From the NCBI GenBank assembly GCA_021792815.1, contig JAJYTX010000002.1, positions 26,493-90,492 of the forward strand: 64,000 nucleotides of DNA. The letters run 5' to 3'. Position 1 is the first letter of the stretch, and each line of letters begins with the position of its first letter. A model generated the notes under the pieces. The model had not been told where the DNA came from. It did not search any database and worked only from the letters and a program-made list of their open reading frames with translations. The position numbers and the translations under genes are program-made. Source of the stretch: Pseudomonadota bacterium. Its GTDB lineage: Bacteria > Pseudomonadota > Gammaproteobacteria > Steroidobacterales > Steroidobacteraceae. Shown piece after piece: positions 1 through 9,580 of this stretch.

Positions 1-717
1 GGCTCGTATGCGCAGGCTCTGTTCGAGGGCTCGGCCCTGCCGGCGAAGCAGAAGGCGCAGCTCGCCGCCCGGCTCGCCCGCTATACCGGCTTGCCGGCCA
101 CGCTGTGGGAGCGGGCGAACCTTCGTATCCCGCTGTCGGTGTTCCAACGGCGCCTGCTGGGCAGCGCCACGAGCACCGCGCGTTTCGATGCGCGCTTTAC
201 CACGCCGGAGCTGCAACCTCTGATGACGGAGCAGGGCGACTCGGCCGCCGGCGCTGCCACCACCGCGCTCTGGGGTGTGTTGAGCGCCGGCTTCGATGAG
301 TACCTGCAGCACGGGCTCCACTACCACAGCGAGCGCCTGTACGTGCAGAGCAGCGCCGCGGCATTCAAAGCCTGGGACTGGGGCCGCTACCAGCCGCCGC
401 TCAGCGAGCTTGACCAGGGCGTGGGCACCAACCAGAGCGTGATGCACGTGAACAACGTGGCGCCGGCGCTGGCCCGGGCGATGAGCAACGATCCCGGCAT
501 GCGGCTCATGCTCAATAACGGCTGGTTCGACATGGCGACGCCGTTCTTCGCGACTCACTACACCATCGCGCACATGGGGCTGCCCGCATCGCTCGAGAAG
601 AACATCCACGAGTACTACTATCCCGTCGGGCACATGCTTTACCTCAATCCCGCCGTGCTGCCGCAGCTGGCGCACAACATCGATGCCTTCATCGCCGGCG
701 CCACTCGGCGCGGCTGA
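1..717 (+). CDS. Serine carboxypeptidase (peptidase family S10), C-terminal part
   Basis: The reading frame is open from the first base, so the start and the catalytic Ser (G-E-S-Y-G region) lie outside the window; 238 residues remain. The family hydrolyses C-terminal residues from peptides and is normally exported. The segment N-G-W-F-D-M-A-T-P (Asp codon at 529-531) and the later Y-P-V-G-H-M-L-Y (His codon at 631-633) match the Asp and His of the S10 triad in their usual C-terminal positions. The frame ends at TGA 715-717. Proteobacterial S10 proteins are usually about 480-520 residues, so roughly half is seen. Family assignment is fairly safe; substrate is unknown. Confidence 0.8.
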   Translation, partial: GSYAQALFEGSALPAKQKAQLAARLARYTGLPATLWERANLRIPLSVFQRRLLGSATSTARFDARFTTPELQPLMTEQGDSAAGAATTALWGVLSAGFDEYLQHGLHYHSERLYVQSSAAAFKAWDWGRYQPPLSELDQGVGTNQSVMHVNNVAPALARAMSNDPGMRLMLNNGWFDMATPFFATHYTIAHMGLPASLEKNIHEYYYPVGHMLYLNPAVLPQLAHNIDAFIAGATRRG

Positions 718-775
718 CCGCGGCTGCGGCTCTTGCGTATCGACGGTGCGGGAGCGCGGGTGTACGAGCTAGGCC

Positions 776-1603
776 ATGAACTACATGGGGCAATTCAAGA
801 TCGAGCCCGGAGCCCGCGTGAGGCTCGCGCAGGTCGACCCGGCGTTCAAGGGACGGCACGAGAGCCACGAGGATGCCGCCGCGGAGATCGAGCGATACCG
901 CAAGAGGCTCTGGGAGCTGCAAGAGCTGCTTTATGTCGAGCACCGACGCTCGCTGCTGATCTGCCTGCAGGCGACCGATACGGGCGGCAAGGACGGCGTC
1001 ATCAATCACGTGCTCGGCGCCATGAATCCCCAGGGCTGCCGGGTGGCCCATTTCCGGCAGCCTTCGGCGGAAGAGGCCTCGCATGATTTCCTGTGGCGGG
1101 CGCACCGGGTGGCGCCGGCACGCGGCGAGGTGGTCATCTTCAATCGCTCCCACTACGAGGATGTGCTCATCGTGCGCGTGCACGAGCTGGTGCCCAAGGA
1201 GGTCTGGTCGGCCCGCTATGAGCGGATCAACGAGTTCGAGCGCGTGCTTGCCGACAACGGCACACAGATCCTGAAGTTCTACCTGCACATCTCGAGCGAG
1301 GAGCAGCTGTCCCGCTTCAAGGCCCGGCTCGATGATCCGACCAAGCACTGGAAGATCAGCGAGGCGGACTACGCAGAGCGCAAGCTCTGGCCGCAGTACA
1401 TGGCCGCCTATGAGGAGGCCTTGTCGCGCTGCAGCACCGCTCATGCGCCGTGGTTCGTGATCCCGGGCAATCACAAGTGGTTCCGCAATCTCGCCGTGGC
1501 GCGCATCGTGGTCGAGCACCTCGAGGGCCTGGGCCTGAAATATCCCAAGCCCGCCGTGGATCTTGCGCGCATCCGCCGCGAGTACCACGCGGCCTCGAAG
1601 TAG
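776..1603 (+). CDS. ppk2: Polyphosphate kinase 2 family protein
   Basis: This 275-residue protein belongs to the PPK2 family, which transfers phosphate between polyphosphate and nucleotides in the cytoplasm. The Walker A loop A-T-D-T-G-G-K-D-G is at residues 66-74 and the Walker B segment V-V-I-F-N-R-S-H-Y-E-D-V lies near residues 117-128. The single-domain length fits class I or III enzymes, but whether AMP, ADP or GDP is the acceptor cannot be told from sequence alone. The start at 776 has only a weak ribosome site; a second ATG lies at 785. It converges with cobQ, leaving an 18-base gap. Confidence 0.88.
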   Translation: MNYMGQFKIEPGARVRLAQVDPAFKGRHESHEDAAAEIERYRKRLWELQELLYVEHRRSLLICLQATDTGGKDGVINHVLGAMNPQGCRVAHFRQPSAEEASHDFLWRAHRVAPARGEVVIFNRSHYEDVLIVRVHELVPKEVWSARYERINEFERVLADNGTQILKFYLHISSEEQLSRFKARLDDPTKHWKISEADYAERKLWPQYMAAYEEALSRCSTAHAPWFVIPGNHKWFRNLAVARIVVEHLEGLGLKYPKPAVDLARIRREYHAASK

Positions 1604-1621
1604 GCCGATCGGCCGCAGGGA

Positions 1622-3088
1622 TCAGGCGAGCGGCGCGAGCAGCCCCTTGAGATCGCAGGAGCCTTCGATGGCCTCCGCCAGGCGATCGAGCATCCGCTCG
1701 CGCCGCGCGGCGTGATCGACCGGCTGCGGCTCGCTCAGGCCCGCCCAGCGCAACAGTCCCGCGCAGGCCGCAGGCTCCTCGAATATTCCGTGCAGATAGG
1801 TGGCGAGGATCCTCCCGTCGGCCGACATCGCTCCATCGGGTGCCCCGTTGTCGAGCCATACGGCGGGCCGCTCGAGAGCCGGGCCGAGGGTTCGGCCCAT
1901 GTGGATCTCGTAGCCTCGCACGGGCGCATCGGCGAGCGCCAGCCGGCCGGTCACATTGCACAGTCGCTTGCCGGGCAGGAGCGTGGTTGTCAGATCGAGC
2001 CACCCGAGGCCTTCGCTCTCGCCCGCTGCGCCCTCGACGCCCTCGGGATCGGCGATCCGCCGCCCGAGCATCTGCAGCCCGCCACAGATCCCCATCACCC
2101 GCCCGCCGTAGCGCAGGTGCCGCTCGATGTACTCGGGCCAGCCGCGCTCGCGCAGCCAGTCGAGATCGGGCCGTACCGCTTTCGAGCCGGGCAGGATCAC
2201 CAGATCCGCGGGCGGCGCAGGCTCATGCCGGACATAACACAGATCGACCTGCGGATGGGAGGCAAGCGGCTCGAAATCGGTGTGGTTGCAGATCTTTGGT
2301 GTCAACGGGACGACGATGCGCAGCGCGGCAGAGTCCGACGGGCCGTGCGTGGCAACGGAAGACAGGCGGCTCAGGCTGTCCTCCGCATCGAGCCTGAGAT
2401 CAGCGAGGTAGGGCAATACGCCGAACGAGGGCTTGCCGGTGTGACGGGTGAGCCACGCGAGGCCCGGCTCGAGCAGTCGCCCGTCGCCGCGGAAGCGGTT
2501 GATGAGAAACCCGGTCATCCGGGCGCGCTCGCTCTCGCTCAGCAGGGCGAGCGTGCCGGCGATGTGCGCGAATACTCCGCCGCGCTCGATGTCGGCCACC
2601 AGCGCGACCGGGCAATCGACCGCCTCGGCAAATCCCATATTGGCGATATCGCCCTCGCGCAGGTTGATTTCCGCCGGCGAGCCTGCGCCCTCGACGATGA
2701 TGGCATCGTAGGTGTCCCGCAGCCTGCCGTAGGAGGCGAGCACCGCTTCGAACGCCTGCGGCTTGAAGCGGTGGAATTCGGCGGCGTCCATGTCGCCGAT
2801 CGGCTGGCCGTGGATGATGACCTGGGCGCGCCGGTCGGTGCTCGGCTTGAGCAGCACCGGGTTCAGGTCCACCGTGGGCGCGATGCCGGCCGCCTGCGCC
2901 TGCAGCGCCTGCGCACGGCCGAGCTCGCCTCCGTCCGTGCCCACAGCGCTGTTCAACGCCATGTTCTGCGGCTTGAAGGGCGCCACGCGCACGCCGCGCC
3001 GCCTCAGGATGCGGCACAGTCCCGCCACCAACGTGCTCTTGCCGGCATCGGAGGTCGTGCCCTGGATCATGAGAGTGCGGGCGCTCAT
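1622..3088 (-). CDS. cobQ: Cobyric acid synthase
   Basis: CobQ/CbiP amidates the b, d, e and g side chains of adenosylcobyrinic acid a,c-diamide using glutamine and ATP. The 488 residues match the family length. An N-terminal P-loop-like segment G-T-T-S-D-A-G-K-S is at residues 10-18. The C-terminal class I amidotransferase domain carries the nucleophile segment [11 protein letters not shown] and a downstream Y-L-H-G-I-F-E with the catalytic His. It is the last gene of a minus-strand run cbiB, aminotransferase, cobQ, and its start overlaps the aminotransferase stop by 4 bases, which suggests translational coupling. Confidence 0.95.
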   Translation of the reverse strand: MSARTLMIQGTTSDAGKSTLVAGLCRILRRRGVRVAPFKPQNMALNSAVGTDGGELGRAQALQAQAAGIAPTVDLNPVLLKPSTDRRAQVIIHGQPIGDMDAAEFHRFKPQAFEAVLASYGRLRDTYDAIIVEGAGSPAEINLREGDIANMGFAEAVDCPVALVADIERGGVFAHIAGTLALLSESERARMTGFLINRFRGDGRLLEPGLAWLTRHTGKPSFGVLPYLADLRLDAEDSLSRLSSVATHGPSDSAALRIVVPLTPKICNHTDFEPLASHPQVDLCYVRHEPAPPADLVILPGSKAVRPDLDWLRERGWPEYIERHLRYGGRVMGICGGLQMLGRRIADPEGVEGAAGESEGLGWLDLTTTLLPGKRLCNVTGRLALADAPVRGYEIHMGRTLGPALERPAVWLDNGAPDGAMSADGRILATYLHGIFEEPAACAGLLRWAGLSEPQPVDHAARRERMLDRLAEAIEGSCDLKGLLAPLA

Positions 3089-4074
3089 GCGCGCGCCTCG
3101 CTCGGGGCGGAGCGCAAGGCCGCCTCCAGGCGCCGCCAGTCCTCCTCGGCGCCCGGCAGGCCGAAGCGCAGGCCCGAGGGGGTGTCAAACAGTCGGCAAA
3201 GAATGCCGCTGCGGGCAAGATGATCGTGGATGAGTGCGGCATGCGGGGTCGGCGCCCATTGAAACAGATCGCAGCCGCCGGCGGGCTCCAGCGCGCACCT
3301 GTGCAGCAGCTCGGCGAGCCGTTCGGCATCGGCGCGCAGCCGCCGCCGGGTCTTGGCCTGCCACCGCCGGTCGCGCAACGCTCCGATCGCGACGGCGCGC
3401 GAGGGACCCGCGACGGCCCATGGGCCCAGCCGCTCCGCGAGCGCCTGGCACAGCGAGTCGGCCGCGAGCACGAATCCTACGCGGGCGCCGGCGAGCCCGA
3501 AGAACTTGCCGAGCGACCTCAGCACCACGAGGCCCTCGCGATGCGTCTCGCGCGCCAGGCTGTCCTTCGGATCGGCGTCCGCGAAGGCTTCGTCGATCAC
3601 CAGCCAGCCGTGCTGCGCAGCGAGCTGCCCGTGCAAGTCGAGAAGCTGTGCGCGCGTGAAGCGGTGGCCGGTCGGGTTGTTCGGATTGATCAGCACCAGC
3701 ACGTCAAGTGCGGCGCCCGCGCAGTCGGACGGCGCCACGGGCACGACATCGTGGCCGGCTTCGCGCCAGCGTGCCGCGTGCTCGGCATAGCCGGGAGTCA
3801 ACACGCCCACGCGGCACCGTGCGCGCAGGCGCGGCAGGTTGAGGATGGCAGCCTGGGACCCCGCGGTCGGCAGCGCGCCCGGCGCACCGTAGTATTCCCG
3901 TGCGGCTTGCGCGAGCCCGTCCTCCTCTTCCGGCAATCGGCGCCAGGCCTCGCCCGGCGGCGGCTCCCCCGCCCACGACCTGGGATTGATCCCGGTCGAC
4001 AGATCGAGCCAGCGCTCGAGGGCGATGCCGTAACGGGCGCTTGCCCGGCGCAGCAGCCCTCCGTGCTCAAGCAT
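3085..4074 (-). CDS. cobC: Threonine-phosphate decarboxylase-type aminotransferase (CobC/CobD family)
   Basis: This is a PLP fold-type I protein of 329 residues. In cobalamin synthesis it supplies (R)-1-amino-2-propanol phosphate by decarboxylating L-threonine phosphate. The PLP lysine sits in [12 protein letters not shown], and N-P-N-N-P-T-G is the usual active-site loop. It begins [11 protein letters not shown], typical of the family. It overlaps cbiB by 8 bases and cobQ by 4 bases, so the three are probably one transcript. The name follows Pseudomonas usage (CobC); Salmonella calls this enzyme CobD. Function is inferred from family and neighbours. Confidence 0.88.
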   Translation of the reverse strand: MLEHGGLLRRASARYGIALERWLDLSTGINPRSWAGEPPPGEAWRRLPEEEDGLAQAAREYYGAPGALPTAGSQAAILNLPRLRARCRVGVLTPGYAEHAARWREAGHDVVPVAPSDCAGAALDVLVLINPNNPTGHRFTRAQLLDLHGQLAAQHGWLVIDEAFADADPKDSLARETHREGLVVLRSLGKFFGLAGARVGFVLAADSLCQALAERLGPWAVAGPSRAVAIGALRDRRWQAKTRRRLRADAERLAELLHRCALEPAGGCDLFQWAPTPHAALIHDHLARSGILCRLFDTPSGLRFGLPGAEEDWRRLEAALRSAPSEARA

Positions 4075-5008
4075 GTCCGATGGCCTTCAATCCGGCGAGC
4101 GTTGCGCTCGCGGCGGCGATCACCGCCAGCCACAGCAGCACGGAGCGCGCCACCAGACGCAGGGCGCGGGTGATGTCATCCGGATCTGCCGGCGCGCCCT
4201 CGCCGAGCGCGGCGCGCTCGTGCCATTCGCCTTCGTAGAACGCGCCGCCGCCGAGGCGCACACCCAGGGCGCCGGCTCCGGAGGCCATGACGGGCCCCGC
4301 ATTGGGACTGTCCCAAAGCGGAGCCTGCGCGCGCCAGCAGTGCAGCGCGCGCTGGCATCGGCCGACCACGGCGTACGTCAGCGCCGTGAGCCGCGCCGGG
4401 ACGAAGTTCATCAGGTCATCGAGCCGCGCCGCCGCCCAGCCGAAGCGCAGGTAGCGTGCCGTGCGGTAGCCCCACATGGCATCCAGGGTATTGACCAGGC
4501 GGTAGGCGAGCGCTCCGGGAGCGCCCGCCACCACGAACCAGAAGACGGCGCCGAACACGGCGTCATTGCCGTTTTCCAGGACTGATTCCACGGCCGCCGC
4601 GCTGATGCGCGTGGCGTCCATCTCGGCTGTATCCCGGCTGACCATCATGCCGACATCACGGCGGGCCACATCCAGATCGCCGCGCTCGAGCGCATCGCGG
4701 ACCCGCCGGGCATGCTCGTGCAGACTCCGATGTCCGACGACGAGGTACAGAATCGCGGCATCCCAGGCGAGACCGAGCCAGCGCAGCCGGCTCGCCAGAG
4801 CGCACAGGAGCACCCAGGGGGCGACCGCCAGGACGAGCGCCAGGACGCTCAAGGCGCGCCCGGAGGCCGCTGCGCGGGCGGCCTGCGGCTGCAGCCTCCG
4901 CTCGATCCGGCGCGCGTAGGCGCCGAAGAGCGCTAGCGGATGCCAGCGGGCCGGCTCGCCGAGGAGCCAGTCCAGGCCCAGGCCTGAGGCGGCGAGCAGT
5001 GCGATCAT
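4067..5008 (-). CDS. cbiB: Adenosylcobinamide-phosphate synthase
   Basis: CbiB (CobD in Pseudomonas naming) joins aminopropanol phosphate to adenosylcobyric acid in the inner membrane. The protein has several hydrophobic helices and the N-terminal signature L-D-W-L-L-G-E-P-A-R-W-H-P-L. The start at 5008 was chosen because family members begin just before this signature and a GGAGAG lies about 14 bases upstream; an in-frame ATG at 5068 would add 20 unrelated residues. The resulting 313 residues are normal for the family. I see no cobalamin riboswitch in the 170 bases upstream. Confidence 0.92.
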   Translation of the reverse strand: MIALLAASGLGLDWLLGEPARWHPLALFGAYARRIERRLQPQAARAAASGRALSVLALVLAVAPWVLLCALASRLRWLGLAWDAAILYLVVGHRSLHEHARRVRDALERGDLDVARRDVGMMVSRDTAEMDATRISAAAVESVLENGNDAVFGAVFWFVVAGAPGALAYRLVNTLDAMWGYRTARYLRFGWAAARLDDLMNFVPARLTALTYAVVGRCQRALHCWRAQAPLWDSPNAGPVMASGAGALGVRLGGGAFYEGEWHERAALGEGAPADPDDITRALRLVARSVLLWLAVIAAASATLAGLKAIGHA

Positions 5009-5179
5009 TTGGGTGGGGCAATCTCTCCAGGGCGCGCCACTGTACCGAGGCTGCGCCGGGCTGTGCAAGGCGCACCGCCCTGGGCCGGTCGAAAATGGGT
5101 TGGCCCGCGGCGCTCCACGGCATGGCCCGGGCGCGTCCGACTCAGAAGGCCCGCGCCGGGGTCGCCTCGTCCGGGGCGC

Positions 5180-5884
5180 TCAGGCCCGTGCGGGGATCTC
5201 GAGGCCTCTTGCCACCGCCGGACGGTCCACGAAGGCATCGAGCGCCCTTGTCACGTGCGGGAAGTCCCCGATGCCGACCAGCGCGCCGGCCTCGTAGAAC
5301 CCTATGAGATTGCGCACCCAGGGGAAAACAGCGATGTCGGCGATGGTGTAGTCGTCGCCGGCCACCCAGGCGTGTTGCTTCAGCTGCCCCTCGAGCACCC
5401 CGAGCAGGCGTCTGGACTCTGTGACGTAGCGCTCGCGTGGACGCTTGTCTTCGATCTCTCTGCCGGCGAACTTGTGAAAGAACCCGAGCTGGCCGAACAT
5501 CGGTCCGATGCCGCCCATCTGGAACATCAGCCACTGCAGCGTCCGGTGGCGCCCGGCCGGGTCCCGAGGCAGGAGCCTGCCGGTTTTCTCGGCGAGGTAG
5601 ATCAGGATCGCCCCGGATTCGAACAGCGCCAGCGGCCGGCCGCCGGGGCCGTCGGGATCGAGGATGGCGGGAATCTTGTTGTTGGGATTGAGCGAGAGGA
5701 ATTCCGGGGAGAGCTGATCGCGGGCGTCGAAGCTCACCCGGTGGGCTTCGTACGGCAGACCGGTCTCCTCGAGCAGGATCGAGACTTTGACGCCGTTCGG
5801 CGTCGGCAGGGAGTACAGCTGCAGCCGCTCGGGGTGCAGGGCGGGCCACTTGCGGGTGATGGGAAAGGCGGACAGGTCGGTCAT
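5180..5884 (-). CDS. Glutathione S-transferase, nu class (YfcG/YghU-like)
   Basis: The protein has 234 residues: a thioredoxin-like N-terminal domain with P-T-P-N-G-V-K-V-S and N-P-N-N-K-I-P-A-I, the E-S-G-A-I-L-I-Y-L-A-E glutathione-binding stretch, and an alpha-helical C-terminal domain with Y-T-I-A-D-I-A-V-F-P-W. These segments match the E. coli YfcG/YghU type, which act as disulfide-bond reductases with glutathione. The start at 5884 (M-T-D-L-S) was preferred to an upstream in-frame ATG at 6046 because the extra residues do not resemble the family. It is a single gene between the cobalamin genes and a divergent secreted protein. Confidence 0.9.
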   Translation of the reverse strand: MTDLSAFPITRKWPALHPERLQLYSLPTPNGVKVSILLEETGLPYEAHRVSFDARDQLSPEFLSLNPNNKIPAILDPDGPGGRPLALFESGAILIYLAEKTGRLLPRDPAGRHRTLQWLMFQMGGIGPMFGQLGFFHKFAGREIEDKRPRERYVTESRRLLGVLEGQLKQHAWVAGDDYTIADIAVFPWVRNLIGFYEAGALVGIGDFPHVTRALDAFVDRPAVARGLEIPARA

Positions 5885-6178
5885 GGTGCGTCCCTCGGTC
5901 CGACGGCATTGCGGCGCTGACTGAGCGCGGAGGAACGATAGGTTGATCGCCCTGTGAGGCGACGGCAAGTCCTGCGCAGGAGAGGGCGTCGGTTCCACCA
6001 TCGGAGGCAGCGCCCGCCGGCCCGCTCGATGCGGAAAGTACAACAATTCCGCCGGGACCGGTGAGGATCGGGATCACCGGCGCCGTCTGCCGAGGAGGCG
6101 GGATCGCGGCCATGAGCCAGGCCGCAGCGGAGCAGGCCGGGATGGGGTATGGTTGCGGTTTTTGGGGGGGGTCGTCCC

Positions 6179-9100
6179 ATGAGCACAACCGCCTGCCGTG
6201 CGCGTATGCGCCGCTCGGCGCTCACGTTAGCGGGCTCGAGCCTGCTCATCTGCCTCGCCCTGCTCTGCGCCGGGCCCATCCAAGCCCGGCAATCTCCGCT
6301 GCGCGTGCCGTTCCCTGCGGCCACCGCGTTCGCGATGCGCGGGCCGCTGCCGCAGTCGGCCCTGGCAGAGCTGCATTGGCGCCTGGTCGGACCGTTCCGC
6401 GGCGGCTGGGCCACGATGGCGGCGGGCGTGCCTCAGGATCCCAATACGTTTTACATTGGCACCGCCGGCGGTGGCGTGTGGAAGACGGTGGATGCCGGCA
6501 GGACCTGGCAGCCGCTCGGCAACAGGCTGCCGCCCTCGATCGGCGCCATTGCCGTCGCGCCCTCCTCGCCCGACACGATCTATGTCGGCACGGGCCAGGT
6601 CGCCCCGCGTTACGATGTGGGCGGCGGTGAGGGGGTGTTCAAGTCCACAAACGGGGGCAGGACGTGGCAGTCGCTCGGCTTGGCCGCTACGCGCCACATC
6701 GGGCGCATCTGGGTCGATCCTCACAACGCCAACGTGGTGCTGGTGGCCGCGCTCGGCCATCTCTATGGTCCAAACCCTCAGCGCGGCATCTATCGCTCGA
6801 CCGACGGCGGCAAGACGTGGAAGCACGTCCTCTATATCAATGACCACACCGGCGTGGTCGACCTGGCCGCCGACCCGGCCGATCCGAACGTGCTGTTTGC
6901 GGCCGCGTGGCAGATGCGCGACTGGCCATGGCTCGATTACTTCGAGCCGCACGGTGGCCCCGGCAGCGGCATTTATCGCTCCACGGACGGCGGGAAGACC
7001 TGGACGCGCCTCAGGGGCGGGGGCTGGCCGAAAGGCTCCCTCGGGCGCATCGGTCTAGCCGTCACCCATACCGCGCAGGGTACCCGCATCTATGCGGCCG
7101 TCGATTCCCTCACCCAGGGCGGCATCTGGCGGTCCGATGATGGCGGCAACCACTGGCAGCGCGTGAATGACGACGAGGATGCGTTCGGAAACTGGTATTT
7201 CGCGCGCCTCACCGTCGACCCGCGCAACCCCCAGGTGGTGTATTCCGCCGGGCGGTCGGTCCGGCGCTCCACCGACGGGGGGCGTACGTGGCATATCATC
7301 AAGGGAGCTCCGGGCGGCGACGATTACCACTTCATTTGGCTCAATCCGCTGCACCCGGATTACTGGATCGTCGCCGCCGATCAGGGCGCGGCGGTCACCG
7401 TGGACGGCGGACGCAGCTGGAGCAGTTGGTACAACCAGCCCACCGGCCAGTTCTATCACCTCGCCGTGGACAACCGCTTCCCCTACTGGATCTACAGCGG
7501 CCAGCAGGACAGCGGCAGTGTCGCGCTCGCGAGCCGCAGCGACTACGGCTCGCTCACCCTGCGCGACTGGCATCCGGTGGGCGGCGATGAGCGCGACTAC
7601 ATGGTGCCCGATCCCGGCAATCCGCACCTCGTGTTCGGGAGCGGGCTCGGGGGGCGGGTCACGCGCTGGGATGCGCGCACCGGCCAGGTCGCCAATGTCT
7701 CGCCGTATCCGCTCGACAGCTACGGGGCAAATCCCCTGAAGGTGAAATACCGCTATGGGTGGGTGACGCCGCTCGTTTTCACGCCGACCAAGCCCCATGC
7801 GCTGCTGCTCGGCGCGCAGGTACTGTTCCGCTCGAAGGACCTCGGGCGGACCTGGCGGGTCATCTCGCCGGATCTGACCGGGGCGGTCGCGGGCACGGCG
7901 GGCTGCGGCACGACCGCCACCGGGGAGCTCGCCCGCGAGTGCGGATTCGGCGTGATCAGCACCATCGCTCCCTCGCCGCTGAAGAACGGCGAGATCTGGG
8001 TAGGCACCGACAGCGGCCTCATCCAACTCACCCGCGACGGCGGCAAGCATTGGGAAAACGTCACGCCGCCCGAGCTTGCGCCGTGGGAGAAGATCAGCGC
8101 CATCTGCGCCTCCAGCCTTAACCCGGCGACGGCCTACGCCGCGGTGAACGATCGGCGCCGCGATGACTACCGCCCGCATGTATTCCGCACGCACGACTAC
8201 GGCCGGACCTGGCGGCAGATCGTCAGCGGGCTCCCTCCGGAACAACAGGTGAAGTCGGTGGCGGCCGATCCGGTGCGAGCGGGGCTGCTCTTCGCGGGGA
8301 CCACGGAGGGGGTATTCGTGTCCTTCGACGACGGCGGGCACTGGCAGTCGCTCTCGCTCAACCTGCCCAACGTCCGCGTGTCGGACCTGCTCGTCCATGA
8401 CGATGCTCTCATCGCGGCCACCGAGGGGCGGGCAATCTGGGTGCTGGATGACATAACGCCGCTGCGCCAACTCTCGGCAACCGCACTCGCCGCGCCCGCG
8501 CACCTGTTCGCGCCCGAAGTGGCGTTTCGGGTGCATCCCAACAACAATCAGGACACGCCGCTGCCGCCGTCCACCCCGCAGGGAGAGAATCCGCCGGCCG
8601 GCGTGCCGATCGATTACTGGCTGGGGCCGGGCACTCACGGGCCGGTCACTCTCGCGATCTACGATTTTCAGGGGCACCTCGTGCGCCGCTTCTCCTCCGA
8701 TGAGATCCCCCGGCCCATTCATGCGCACCGGTACTTCGCCAGGCGTTGGCTCAAGCCCGCCAAGCGGCTCTCGGCCGCGCCCGGCATGCACCGCTTCGTG
8801 TGGAATCTGCGCTATGCCCGGCCGCCGGCGATCTCGTATCGCTACAGCATTGCGGCGGTGTACGGCGAGAATACGCCGACCACCGTGCAGGGACCTTTCG
8901 TGCTGCCGGGTGTCTACCGGATCGCGCTGAGCGCGGATGGGCGGCGCTACGGGGCGCCGCTCGTGGTACGCCTCGATCCGCGCGAGCATGTCAGCATGGC
9001 GGCCCTGCGGGCGCTGCTGTCGTTCAGCCGGAAGGCCGATGCGGGGCTCGCCCGCGCCAAGGCCCTGTACGACGCTGAGAAGCCGGCGCATCAGGCGCTC

Positions 9101-9418
9101 GCGAAGCTGGCGGAGGACATCCGCGCGGGGCACGGTCCGCGAGGGCTGCTGCCGCTCATCGAGCGCTTGAGCGCCGCCACGAAGGTTCACGGGCCGAAGG
9201 GCCTCACTGCCCTCAACGGCGAGATCAGCTCGCTCGAGGCCAACGCCGAGTCGGCGGACATGCTACCCACGTCGGCGGCGCAGGGCGCGCTCGCGGCATC
9301 GCTGAGATCGCTGCGCGCGGCGGATCGTCAGTGGCGCGCGAGCGAGCTGCAGATCCGGCGCCTCGAGCCGGCGTTGCATCGCGCCGGGCTGGCCCCGGTG
9401 CCGTTTGAGGGAAGCTGA
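6179..9418 (+). CDS. Secreted BNR/Asp-box repeat protein (VPS10/sortilin-like beta-propeller)
   Basis: This large exported protein has about 1079 residues. A signal peptide (hydrophobic L-A-L-L-C-A-G-P stretch, probable cut after I-Q-A) is followed by many Asp-box repeats of the form S-x-D-G-G-K-T-W and D-A-G-R-T-W, spread over roughly residues 90-750. This indicates one or two seven- or ten-bladed beta-propellers. The last 300 residues form a mixed beta and helical tail without Asp boxes. Such proteins are annotated as glycosyl hydrolases or VPS10-domain proteins, but I see no residue set that proves catalysis. The start at 6179 follows a run of G that can serve as ribosome site; 6149 and 6206 are alternatives. 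A perfect hairpin follows the stop. Confidence 0.8.
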   Translation: MSTTACRARMRRSALTLAGSSLLICLALLCAGPIQARQSPLRVPFPAATAFAMRGPLPQSALAELHWRLVGPFRGGWATMAAGVPQDPNTFYIGTAGGGVWKTVDAGRTWQPLGNRLPPSIGAIAVAPSSPDTIYVGTGQVAPRYDVGGGEGVFKSTNGGRTWQSLGLAATRHIGRIWVDPHNANVVLVAALGHLYGPNPQRGIYRSTDGGKTWKHVLYINDHTGVVDLAADPADPNVLFAAAWQMRDWPWLDYFEPHGGPGSGIYRSTDGGKTWTRLRGGGWPKGSLGRIGLAVTHTAQGTRIYAAVDSLTQGGIWRSDDGGNHWQRVNDDEDAFGNWYFARLTVDPRNPQVVYSAGRSVRRSTDGGRTWHIIKGAPGGDDYHFIWLNPLHPDYWIVAADQGAAVTVDGGRSWSSWYNQPTGQFYHLAVDNRFPYWIYSGQQDSGSVALASRSDYGSLTLRDWHPVGGDERDYMVPDPGNPHLVFGSGLGGRVTRWDARTGQVANVSPYPLDSYGANPLKVKYRYGWVTPLVFTPTKPHALLLGAQVLFRSKDLGRTWRVISPDLTGAVAGTAGCGTTATGELARECGFGVISTIAPSPLKNGEIWVGTDSGLIQLTRDGGKHWENVTPPELAPWEKISAICASSLNPATAYAAVNDRRRDDYRPHVFRTHDYGRTWRQIVSGLPPEQQVKSVAADPVRAGLLFAGTTEGVFVSFDDGGHWQSLSLNLPNVRVSDLLVHDDALIAATEGRAIWVLDDITPLRQLSATALAAPAHLFAPEVAFRVHPNNNQDTPLPPSTPQGENPPAGVPIDYWLGPGTHGPVTLAIYDFQGHLVRRFSSDEIPRPIHAHRYFARRWLKPAKRLSAAPGMHRFVWNLRYARPPAISYRYSIAAVYGENTPTTVQGPFVLPGVYRIALSADGRRYGAPLVVRLDPREHVSMAALRALLSFSRKADAGLARAKALYDAEKPAHQALAKLAEDIRAGHGPRGLLPLIERLSAATKVHGPKGLTALNGEISSLEANAESADMLPTSAAQGALAASLRSLRAADRQWRASELQIRRLEPALHRAGLAPVPFEGS

Positions 9419-9425
9419 GGCGTAC

Positions 9426-9455
9426 CATCGGCGGGCGGGTACCCGCCCGCCGATG
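9426..9455. terminator. Perfect 30-bp palindrome between convergent genes
   Basis: The sequence is a perfect inverted repeat of 15 bases per arm (13-bp stem with a GTAC loop), starting 8 bases after the BNR protein stop codon. It can fold identically on both strands, so it could end transcripts of the BNR gene and of the facing DUF3443 gene. It lacks a T-tract, so it may act as an mRNA end-protecting structure rather than a classical intrinsic terminator. Confidence 0.55.
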
Positions 9456-9580
9456 CCCCCGGGTTCGCCCCTCCCCGCCCCCCGGCAGTTGCCCGCGGCA
9501 CAGACGGTGAGCGGCGGGCAAAAGCCGCCCCCTGTGCGCCCCGCCGCGCGGGGAGGCACGATGCCCGGATCCGGCGCCCT

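Noticed and set aside
1712..3223. Open 503-codon frame on the plus strand opposite cobQ
   Set aside because: High GC keeps antisense frames open; the cobQ frame has clear family motifs and the opposite one has none.
5009..5179. Possible cobalamin riboswitch before cbiB
   Set aside because: A GCCACTG-like string occurs only on the plus strand, and no B12-box arrangement was seen on the minus strand.
7055..9190. Open 711-codon minus frame opposite the BNR protein
   Set aside because: Composition-driven shadow; no domain, signal or ribosome site.
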